Shown: positions 54,944 to 64,000 of the stretch, in pieces | How positions within the stretch are numbered: the stretch's first letter is position 1 | How the letters are laid out: the number at the start of each line of letters is the position of its first letter | Source: Sordaria brevicollis | Taxonomy: Eukaryota > Ascomycota > Sordariomycetes > Sordariales > Sordariaceae | Length of the DNA stretch: 64,000 nucleotides | Direction: 5' to 3' | Assembly: GCA_033439795.1 (NCBI GenBank) | Contig: JAUTDP010000006.1 | Span: 372,001-436,000, forward strand | Notes under the pieces: model-generated | The model's input: only the letters and a program-made list of their open reading frames with translations | Told to the model about the DNA's origin: nothing | The model's database searches: none | Position numbers and translations under genes: made by a program

Positions 54944-56431
54944 AGACGGGATCAGAGATGGGATGAGGAGGAGGCTTTGGCGGGTAAGGGTACAGGTGGA
55001 ATGACGGATCATAACCCAGTCGAGCTTAAGCCCAGCCCTGTCCTGTCAGCAACGCTTCAATTTGAGTGCCACAATCTGTCCATTTGCAATGAATGAGCTG
55101 GCTAGCAATCTGCGAATCTTTTTTTTATTTTCTCTTCGATGCAGAACATCGGTCGGTTTGGGGGGGTGAATGAGGTGATGTGAGAGCGGAAGCGGCGCAA
55201 AAAAGGGGGGTGGGTTAGGATGGGATGAAGCCAGGGGGAAGGGGGAATAAACGGCTGCGGGCGGGCGGACGGACGGGAGTGAGGTTTTGAGGAAAAGATG
55301 GGATGATGAGGAGATGGGGGTTCAGTCGGACGAACTGGACAAAGAAACTTAACCGTTCCATACCCTGATACTGAGATGAGTTCTGGGTTTTAGGTATGAA
55401 ATAGGTATGGCAATAACCGCCGGCAGCGAAACGGACACAACGAAAGGGGCAACGTCTTTTTACAATTTGCACTGCAGCTATCTTTTCGTCTTTGCTTTTT
55501 CCTTCACGTCTTGCATCCGAACAAGATCGGAGATATCCAATCGCTTCTGGCTTCTGGCCCGTGGCTCAAAAAGAGGTAGGTACACATTTTGCTCCTGGCC
55601 GGCCCGGTTAAAAAGCACAGCGACGGCCGCATGAATCCTAGGACGATCCAATGCGGTGTCTGTGGTTGTGCTTATTATGCATATTTTATGTCGTTTATCC
55701 CAGTATCGAGAGCTTAACGAAAGCTGTAATTCAGTTAACCGTCAAATAGTGACTAACACGTGAAACACAGCCTCGGATATGCAATAAACCACCACCAATC
55801 GAAAACCTCGTCCAGGCCTTGTCGATCACGACTTCGGCGGGATAAAGAAGCGGTATAGGCTGGTCATCTCCCTTCCGGCCCTCCCCCTCTCCTCGCTCCT
55901 GCTCCGAGAACTGTGTTACCGCAAATTCTCAGTCGATTGGGATACCCTCAGGAGGGCGCTAAGGGGGAAGAAGCAAAACCCAACTCCACCTAGTAGAATC
56001 TGACCAATGTTGTTACTGGATGTTATTGGGTTGCTCCCGAGGACTTGTTTGATGCACGTTGGCAAGCCTATGATCGCGGTGACATCGGCTTTGACCCGCA
56101 TCAATTCACTAACAGATTGGTTAAAACCCTTGTTGGCCCCAGATATTGCCGGCACTAAGGGGTATCCCAATCGAACGAGAATTTGCGGTACCTTCCTGCA
56201 AAAATGGACATTGGGGGGCAGCATCCCATTTCTGTAAAGAACGCCGCAATTCTCCCGTCATTGTCAGTTGTTTCGGTCGCTCTTACCTCGTTTGCAAAGA
56301 GGAGTGAAAAAGTTCATGATCTTTCGGTCTTTCTCCACTTTGCATCTATGAGCTGAGGGAGATTTTTGCCGATCGTTTTGCATGTGAGCTCGCTCGTCGT
56401 TGCCCGTTTTTGCTCGTTTTGGCCGTTGGCC

Positions 56432-56482
56432 TTCTGGAACGAGCCGCTTAAATCCACTGTGTTCCCCTGCTTAAATCCACGG
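56432..56482. repeat. Inverted repeat, left arm (two GCTTAAATCCAC motifs)
   Basis: The arm contains GCTTAAATCCAC twice, 23 bp apart, and matches the right arm at 56769-56820 in reverse complement over about 50 bp; the differences are nearly all transitions plus one base of length. The enclosed core is about 290 bp. Confidence 0.85.
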
Positions 56483-56768
56483 AGTACTTCGAGGCTGGTT
56501 TACTACGGGCGCTACTATAACTGAGTCTTCCAGCGATTACGCGAGGAAAGGAGGCAATGAAAAAACGCTAGGTTTGAATGTTCATAGGCGCCAAATTGGA
56601 TTGGAGCTTTGAAAGACGGGTTTTTCTTAAAAACAATAGCTCGCTCAGTGTTGTTCGGTGATGTTGAAAATGCCCGTCTTCAAGAAGTGGAAGTGCCCCG
56701 ATGCGGGCGGATATGAAGTACCTCAGCGATACCTGGCCCGTGCCCTCTTGGAGGTTGCTGCAAAATAC

Positions 56769-56820
56769 CGTGGATTTAAGCAGGAGACACAGTGGATTTA
56801 AGCAGCCCGTTCTGGAACGT
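56769..56820. repeat. Inverted repeat, right arm (two GTGGATTTAAGC motifs)
   Basis: The arm carries GTGGATTTAAGC twice on the + strand, facing the two inverted copies in the left arm. It overlaps the end of a 43-codon frame at 56670-56801. Confidence 0.85.
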
Positions 56821-57720
56821 TGTCAGACAAAGTCGCATTTTCAACTGTCAAAATCGTATTTAATTCACTTGGCGAAGTGGAAACTTTCTTTTCTAGCTTG
56901 ATGTTCCGTCTCCGTCCTTTCGAGTTCTTGTCTTTTTTTGTTCCTACATATTAGCAACTTCGTTCTTGCACTCTGTCCTTTTTTTTTTTCTTCTCTTTCC
57001 CCGTGGGCAGTTTCGAAACTCATGAACCATGACCAGTCCAAAAGTCCAAGCCAAAAGCCAAGACGGCTTTCGCTGTCCACTTTCAATGCTTGCACCATCT
57101 TTTGCGATTTTGATTGATTGGTTTTCATTTTTTTTTTCTGTGCTTGTGCTGTGCTGACGCCGCTCCTGTGCTGACGCTGACACTTGTGGGTTGACCCTCA
57201 ACGGCTTCGGCCCGCTCGCACGCTCGCGCGGCGGCACGGCCACGGGCTGGTGGGGGTTTGGGGGTGTGTGGTGTGGTGGTGGCTGGGCGGATGTTTCATC
57301 CCTATACGGTAGTATCCGTCTTTAGCGGATCTCCTGTTTTTCTTTCTTGTCCTTGGTGTTCATTTCGGTCTTCTTCTCTTTCGTGATGTTCTTTGCTCCT
57401 TAACTAACTGACTTGGGTTCAAGGTTTGATAAGACATCATGGCCGATGTATGTGAAATTGTATTTCGATTTCTCCTGACAGCCCTCGATTTCAGAAACAT
57501 CCCCGTGGCTGTATTGGTCCATTTGGCTGCCGCTGAGTTCAGTTTCTCAAGAAAATGCGGGCGGCTGGGGAAAATCAGCTTTCGGACGCATTCGCGCCAG
57601 ACAAGAAGCCAAAAAGTTTGTGCAGCAGCGAAGAATAAAAATTGCTTGCTCCAGTGACCAATTCCCTAGACAGAAGAGAACGTCGCATTCCAGAGGAGAT
57701 GAGAGTGTCAATGGGTGGTT

Positions 57721-57746
57721 GAACCGAACCGAACCGAACCGAACCC
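57721..57746. repeat. (GAACC)5 pentanucleotide repeat
   Basis: Five tandem GAACC units. Confidence 0.9.
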
Positions 57747-60700
57747 GCTCGCCTGCCTGCGAGGCATCTCCATTCATCTTGCGAGCGAGGAGGAGACCCT
57801 CGGATGCACAGAGAGAGAGGTTACAGTGCCAATAGGGAAAATAATAAATGACAGGAATCGGCGAACCACTCGTGGAAAGCCGAAAGTTTCAAAGCTCTCA
57901 AGGGGATAAACTAGCGGTATCCATGCCGGTCGGCGGCGTGAGCCAGGCAGGCCGTCGTGGAAGTCAAGAGGGTTCCAGTCGGTCCAGAGGATTGTCACGG
58001 TATGGCACAGTTCGCGTGTCGAGTTGATCTTGTCCTTCTTTTCTCATGTCAATTCCGTGTGAGATTCTGCTTGTCGTTTGAAAACCATACATACCCGTAA
58101 CAGAGGCGATATACTCGTACGGTACGTACACGTTCAACGACCATCGTTTTTCACGTTGTCGAGTTTTCCTCCTTCCAAACAGAATGGTTGGTTCGTAAAT
58201 GGACAAATGATCAAAGCCTGTTCTCCTTCAATAGTCGTAACGTCGTCCCGTGTTCCGTGTTCCGTGTCCGTGTCCGTGTCAATCCGGGGTTGGTGTTACA
58301 CAGAAAGCACAAGAAGCACAAGAGCATGTGCAAGCAGTGAATGGTAGGGTGGGTTTCCTTTTTTTTCCCCCCCTCAACGACAACATGATAGCCACATGAA
58401 AAAGCCACAAGAACAAGAAGGGAGGGTGGGTGAAGCGGTCGGCACTTCTGCTTTCCCAATTTGTTGATTTTACCCAGATACTCTCCACACAATCTCTCCT
58501 GGTGAAAACATCAACATCTTCAGAATCTTCAGACGCAGATGGATTGCTCTCCAAGTTCGCACAGCCTTCAACAACACAAAACCGATCTCCTTCTGAAGTT
58601 CTGAAAGAGGCCATTATAGCAGCGACTTGGCCTCTTCCCTTCTTCTTCCCGTCGGCCAACGACATATCAGTTATACACTATTATATGCGCCATGGCGGAC
58701 TTCCTTCTTTCAGAAGCATAACAGAGACACAGTATAGAATCGCCAATACTATCGCCAATACTACTCACGATGTAGGTGTATCGCCGTGTCAGGTCGCATT
58801 GCATTTTGCAGTTCTCGTGCTCCGTGCTCGTTCGGTTGTAGGTTGTAGCCATCCTTCTATACCTAATCATCCCGCTCGGCAGTGTGTAGGCAACTTTTGT
58901 TGAGGGTGTCAACGGTTTTCCTTCACTTCGATCTCAAGGTGGTCAATAGAATGATGCGAGGTTCATTCTTTCAAGTTCGCTTCTTGCCAACTCGTGTTCT
59001 TCCAAAAAGCTACCTAGCTCTGAGTACGCCCGTCGGCAGGCACATCCCAAGACAGATTCTGTTTTGATGTACGCTGGACTTCAACTGTATAACTCCGTTA
59101 AAACCCGGAGGTATTTATCTTCAGTATCAACAAACAAGGTAGAGAGAGGTATGGATCACCTCGCAAGATCTCTACCAAACTGGCAGCCTCGGATCGGAAC
59201 AACATTGCGGTTTGAATGTCTCCGAACGAACCAGAAAGTGTTGCATTGATACATACCCGGACCATAGAGCCCAGGGAGTTGAAGTTTGAGTATAGCGCAA
59301 AAGCCACACGCAACTGCGAAGTTATCAAAAGTGATGAACCGGAGTGGCTGGCTTTTCGCCTTGTGACGGGCCGGGTTTAGCGATGCCATGCCTGTATTGC
59401 CCGTGAACAGCTTGTCCCGAAGTTGGAATTCGCAAGAGGTTCGGCTTGGTGTTGGTGAACGAAAACAATTTTCTGGTCTTGACAGAACGGAGAAGATACA
59501 ATGCCTGCCTATACGACAACAAAGCATAGGGCAGTTATCAATTGGCAAAAGCCGCGCGCCGACAGCCCATCCTACCATTGGTACCAGGCCATCATGACTA
59601 TCAAAGGACGGGAAAGAAGAGGTCAAAGCAAACCTCATTGACAATTTCTTGATGCTCACCGGTCTGCTCGGCGAGGCGGTTCGTGCTGAACGCGGGATGA
59701 AAATGTTCAGGGTCCTCCTGGACGGGCGGTTAGCTATTCTCTCTCCTGTGGCTGGCAGATTTTTACCTACAACTAATGTTTGGTTGTTTGTGCGAAGCTT
59801 GTCTTTTCATGGCCAGTAGAGCTCTCTTGCACTTGGTTGCAACAATAAAGTCCACTGATACTTGTATTTCCCACCTGAGATTGTAGGAATGAAATGATTA
59901 GGAGTTGTGTTGGAGTGGATATACTAACGATGACGATGGCACGAAGTTTTGATTAAACTTCCTTCCATTCCAATATTGTCAGCAACGGACGAACCCGCCC
60001 CGTCAGCCACAACCGCGTGCAACCGTTTTTGTTTTCGATCTCATCGCATAGCCCATTGCATATAATTCCTCATGCCCTCGTGTCAAGTGTGTGTGGTATG
60101 TAGATAGTTCCTTGCAGCTGCCATGATACCTATCACGTTACACAAACAGCCTCAAGGAACGCTTTAGATCCTCACCGAGTAGACTACCGCAGTATCTTGA
60201 GGGTATCGTAACGACCGGACCCTAGAATAGACCATCGTCTTGAAGCGATTGCCGACTACGTATCAAGCTTCGAATCTTCAAGGTAACCACGAGAGAGCAG
60301 CATTTCAAAGGAGCAATCACATGGAGTGGAAGCGTCTGGTTGAGAGGGCTCGGTTCACGCCAAGAATGAATGGCCCACACACAGACACATCGTCTCCCAT
60401 TTGTATGTACAATGTAGGTACACTCTGGGCATATTGTTCTCGCAGCGGCTCCTGGTATTAAATCGGCGACCTGGATTTGACGTTGTAGCCCGAACCGGAC
60501 ACGGCCCGGCTCCCTTGGAGATCTCCAATAGTTTTCTGTTGAGTCACCTGACGGAAAATAATCAACATTCCGTCCATTGCAAAAGTTTGCTACGAGAGAG
60601 TGATTGACGATCCGGAGTATCGGGATAAACATGCATAGCGGTGATAGCTCCCATTTCTTTGTTTGTCCTTCGTTGTTTGTGTTGCGTCTTTACGAGTCAT

Positions 60701-61119
60701 CTGGTATATGTGGAGTCGTCGTCGAACATGGAGGAGCTGACACATGTTCGCTTCTCAAACAAAACTGGTCTGATGGTTCGACCTTTTTCAGCAAGCCATG
60801 GGAAACGACATCCGTCGAGTTTCTCCACGCAAAGCACTTAGAAATGTTACGGGAGGTTGACGAGACCGAATGATAGATCAGCAACAGCGAGAAGGAAAAA
60901 AACTGACGGCTCGTTTCGTGCTAGACAAGAATTGTCAACAGATGCATCAAGATGCAAGTGGATGGAGCGGGCGGGAACGGGTTTCTCGACCGTGGTTGGC
61001 TGGAATCTCAAAATACCCGAGTCATCATTGGCGCGGACTTTTCTCCTTCGGGTGTCCCATGCTTACACTGCCTACATATGAGCCGGAGCGAGAAAGAGGC
61101 GGTCTAGAGTCTGCAGAGT

Positions 61120-64000
61120 CTAGCTGCTGCCCAACTCGAGAGCCTCAACCAGAGATTTCACAGATCCCTTATCAGCCTTGCCCCAGTCGACGCCTTTCAG
61201 CTTCTGTGCCACTGGGTCATTGTCGAGGCTGATCGAAGTCAACCCCCAGAGTTCGTCAACGACGAAGCTCCTGATACGGGGCCAGGGATGCATCATGAGG
61301 GCACCAAGCCTCTTGCGAGCGTCTGCGATGCCTTCCTGTCTTCGCTGTTCATTTGTACCAGCGTCCACAAGTGCCCGGCCAGAGCCTTGGGGCTGACGAC
61401 CGAGCTCTGCGACAGCACCGTAGACCCTAATGCATGCCTCAATCTTGCGAACGTTACCCGTCTTGTAGCAAGCTTTCTGGACCTGTAAACACAGGCTCTT
61501 GTAGTTGATCTTGGCACATGTCTGAAAGACGCCGACATGGAGCAGAAAAGCGGTAATCTCCAGTGTCGGGACTAACACGCGGTCCTGGCCTTGCCTGCTC
61601 TTGAGGTTGCGGAGGAGTGCAGTGCACACAGCGTCTGTCTTCTCCTGCGACTGTTGACAGAAATCGCACAAGGCAGCTCTAGTCGCGATGACAAGTTCTT
61701 CATTGCCTGTGTCGGCGGATGATACGAGCCCCGCCAGGAGCTCCTCCATCCACGCTTCTGGGTTTGTCTTGAGTGAATCCGATATGGTGGGTTGTAGGAA
61801 GTCTTCGAATAGCAAATCGAGCAAGAAGCCGAAGTAGATTTTGGAAGAGAACGTGGATTCACGAACCCTAGCAGAGCAGCTGAAATCAGTCAGTATCTTC
61901 ATGGATAACAAATGCCAGACAATTGGACTGTACTTACTTTGGCTTAAGAACCAGAGCCAGAGCGGTCTGCGCTTCAGCTCTCACTTTGTCCAGCTTCTCT
62001 GCTGCCAGACGCAGAATGCGAAGGAATAGCGCTGAAACCACTCGGAAAGGCTCATTCGTGGGCAGCTGGTCAAGTCTCTCCCAGAGGAATTTCGTTGCCT
62101 TGATAGCCTGCAAGCGGACCAAAGACCCGACGTCGCCCCGTGCATTGGTCGTGTAGTCATCCAAACCAGCGGCTATGAGCTCGAGGAAGGTGTCAATGTT
62201 TTCTCGCAGAATATCACTCTGGGTGAGACTAGACAGGATGGAAACCCGGGTCTCAATGTCGTTGTCAATCTTCCAGCGCTCGACGAAGGCGTTGCACATC
62301 AGGCTCCTGTCCTGCTCAGCGACCTTCAAAGTCGCAAGGACGGAGTACGACATGGCAAGCGCAGAGAAATATCCTGAAGCGGTAGTTGCTCGCCCAGATG
62401 GACGATGGCGGACAGCGTCAGCCCATTCGCGTACGACGTTCTCTCGCTCAGCATCTTCGCAGAATATGAGCAAAACCAGCGCAGCCTCGGAAGCTACAGT
62501 TATGATCTCCTGCTCTGGACGGATAAGCCATTTCGCCAGGTTAGCTTTGGCAAAACCTGCAATCTCTCTGACATGTTCAGGTCTTGGGGTCATCTGCGCT
62601 ATAAGATCGGAAATCTCAGTGCCACTTTTTGCGAAGAGGGCTCGTCCGGGCAGCAGCGTTGTCTGTGATGTATCTGGCAGAGTATCGTTGCTGCTCAGCA
62701 CAGACATCTGCAGGACAGGGAAAGAAGAGATAATCAAAGAGCTCGCTCCCTCCGCAATCAACTCTGGTTTGCGGTATGTCCTAGTGTCGGCATCTGTAAG
62801 GATTCCCGTTATTGCCCGGATAGTACTTGAAATGAAGTTGAAAACAGAACTGCTGAAGGTGATGCTCCCTACGTCTCGAGACGGGTTTGCAACATTCGGG
62901 AAGGCATCGAGTAACGATGAAAAGCTCACGAGTAGCCCGTGTCTTTCCTCAACTTGTCGTACTTGCAGTGACTTGATCCGGCCAAGGATCATGGTTAAAA
63001 AGTGCGTGAGCCTTGCAGCCGAATCAGAGACGTTCAAAGCAAGCTCCGAGGCGATGGTTCCAAAGGACGCGCCCGCTGCCCGTCTTGCCATGGCGTCGAG
63101 ATCACCAATGCCTCTCCAGCCGAGGAGAGCGTGCAAAATAGCCTCGCCATATTGGCCCGATAGTCTGGTCACATTCAGGGCGACCTCTTGAAGTGCCCTG
63201 GATCTGCGAGCTACAGCATGATAGTCGACTGTCTGGACTACCCAAATTCCCTTCTCAACCGTATCAGGATGGCGACCGATCAACTCCTGCAATGCGGCAG
63301 AAGAACCACGTCTGATGTTTCCTGAAGGGTCCAGGCACGCAGCCACTACGAGTTCTGTAGCCAAAATTTGGAGCATTGAGGCTTGCTGGTTGTAAAACCT
63401 GGTTGATACCGTAGAGCTTGTGGGGACTGCGAGCAGTTCCTTTGTGCTATACCTACGCGCGAGCGCCCATATGCCGAAGCACGCCGCATCTCGAACATTG
63501 GTGCCGATGGATCCGCCAGAGGTGCCTCGCCTTTCAAATGAAAGGCCAGTCAGAAGGGCGTTGATAATGCCATCAAGATTTTCTGCGGGGGGTGAGCGTC
63601 TGTAAAGTAGGTGGGATAGAGTGAGCATCAACCCATGCCACTCGAGAGGGTCAACGGCGCTAATGTCCATTGCTGGCGGCGCGCTTGTATCCGTAGGGTC
63701 TTTTACCCATAGAACATTCTTATTCAACGAATCAATCACGGCTTCGACAACTTCTGAGGCCATGTCAGGATCAAGCTTTAAGGTGATGACACTGAGAGCT
63801 TTGCTGGCAGCGAACCGGACAGGCGTGTCATTGTCTGCCAGATTTTCGAGCAAGAAACCAATGGTAGTTTCAATGATTTCCATGCTGGACATGTCCTGAC
63901 TGGACATGCGCAAGATGGAAACCGCGATAGATCGAATCACCTTGATCATAGTTTTGCGAGCCAGGGCCGATGACATGACCGAGCCGGCAGCGTTTTGAGA
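61120..64000 (-). CDS. Tubulin-folding cofactor D (TBCD/Alp1 type), 5' part outside window
   Basis: Two exons are visible: 64000-61938 (open to the window edge, so the N-terminal part is missing) and 61879-61120, joined across a 58-nt intron (GTAAGT ... TTTCAG) that rebuilds LKPNCSARVREST. About 940 C-terminal residues are present. Cofactor D captures beta-tubulin in the cofactor C-D-E heterodimer-assembly machine and with Arl2/Alp41 makes or recycles alpha/beta tubulin. Seen: repeated HEAT-like helices (DNDTPVRFAASKALSVITLKL; GTNVRDAACFGIWALARRYS; GNIRRGSSAALQELIGRHPD), the highly characteristic VDYHAVARRSRALQEVALNV stretch, and C-terminal helices (RKRLGALMMHPWPRIRSFVVDELWGL). DVRDAAC and the GxxVDYxxVxxR pattern are typical of the family. 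No defect is visible. Confidence 0.93.

Larger units (their letters stand above)
52164..61119. other. Large gene-poor intergenic block
   Basis: Nearly 9 kb lies between the ATG of the minus-strand hypothetical gene and the stop of tubulin cofactor D. Open frames are all under 190 codons, overlapping and without family resemblance. GC content looks ordinary rather than A/T-rich, so it is not an obviously RIP-degraded repeat. It holds a GA microsatellite, a G36 tract, a GAACC repeat and an inverted-repeat structure, listed separately. The first 1.1 kb (52164-53308) reads as the leader of the hypothetical gene on the minus strand. Confidence 0.6.

Noticed and set aside
55916..56224. 102-codon minus-strand frame that reads like ordinary protein (VPQILVRLGYPLVPAISG)
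   Set aside because: I could not tie it to any family; it may be a decayed fragment of a gene or an organelle insertion, but the evidence is too thin to call. A translated database search would decide.
58430..58903. 157-codon plus-strand frame
   Set aside because: No recognisable domain; weak start context; overlapping frames on the other strand of similar length.
1..64000. CRISPR arrays, 5S rRNA genes, long terminal repeats, polyketide or NRPS clusters
   Set aside because: Looked for by eye on both strands; no regularly spaced repeats, no 5S sequence, no paired LTRs and no biosynthetic modules were seen.

Overview
The window is nuclear DNA from a filamentous ascomycete. The proteins are of Sordariomycete type and look most like the Neurospora/Sordaria group. 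Evidence: short introns of about 50-160 nt with GTRNGT donors and CTRAC-like branch points a few bases before CAG/TAG acceptors, two nuclear tRNAs (one with an intron), long C/T-rich leaders, many microsatellites, and fungal-specific families such as the 2EXR domain, single-VASt Lam proteins and filamentous-fungal CSC1 channels. Species assignment is an inference. There is no operon structure: each gene is its own transcription unit. The provided open reading frames often start at non-ATG codons, so starts and introns below were re-derived by hand and all spliced lengths divide by three.

Layout: CSC1/OSCA-type channel (+, 1146-5124); six-exon 7-TM membrane protein (-, 6273-8160); Nse1 RING subunit of SMC5/6 (+, 10007-11026); 2EXR-domain protein (+, 12571-13473); Bre2/Ash2-type COMPASS subunit (-, 14467-16316), divergent from splicing factor Cef1/Cdc5 (+, 17071-19473); DcpS scavenger decapping enzyme (+, 20059-21210), tail-to-tail at 82 bp with a GILT-family thiol reductase (-, 21293-22303); divergent hexokinase-family protein (+, 23734-25410); a protein with one C-terminal membrane segment (+, 26573-27526); Lam/Ltc-type sterol-transfer protein with GRAM and VASt domains (-, 28148-32313); tRNA-Lys(CUU) with intron (34028-34115); MIT-domain coiled-coil protein (+, 34784-36691); homoserine O-acetyltransferase, met-5-like (-, 37715-39310), divergent from the large THO complex subunit Tho2 (+, 41055-48809); tRNA-Asn(GUU) (49607-49680); a foldback MITE (49897-50247); an unrecognised conserved-looking protein (-, 50721-52163); an almost gene-free 9 kb block (52.2-61.1 kb); and tubulin-folding cofactor D (-, from 61120, cut by the window end).

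Most genes are housekeeping: chromatin (Bre2, Nse1), mRNA splicing, export and decay (Cef1, Tho2, DcpS), methionine synthesis, sterol traffic and tubulin folding. They are not an obvious functional cluster. The less ordinary content is structural or regulatory: a 1.1 kb ATG-free leader strand before the 50.7-52.2 kb gene, a MITE whose two arms carry a compensatory hairpin change, an inverted repeat with four copies of one 12-bp motif, a 36-base G tract, a length-neutral 51-nt intron in THO2, and a candidate ER-retrieval tetrapeptide on the Lam protein. I found no CRISPR array, no intact autonomous transposon, no 5S rRNA gene and no biosynthetic gene cluster.
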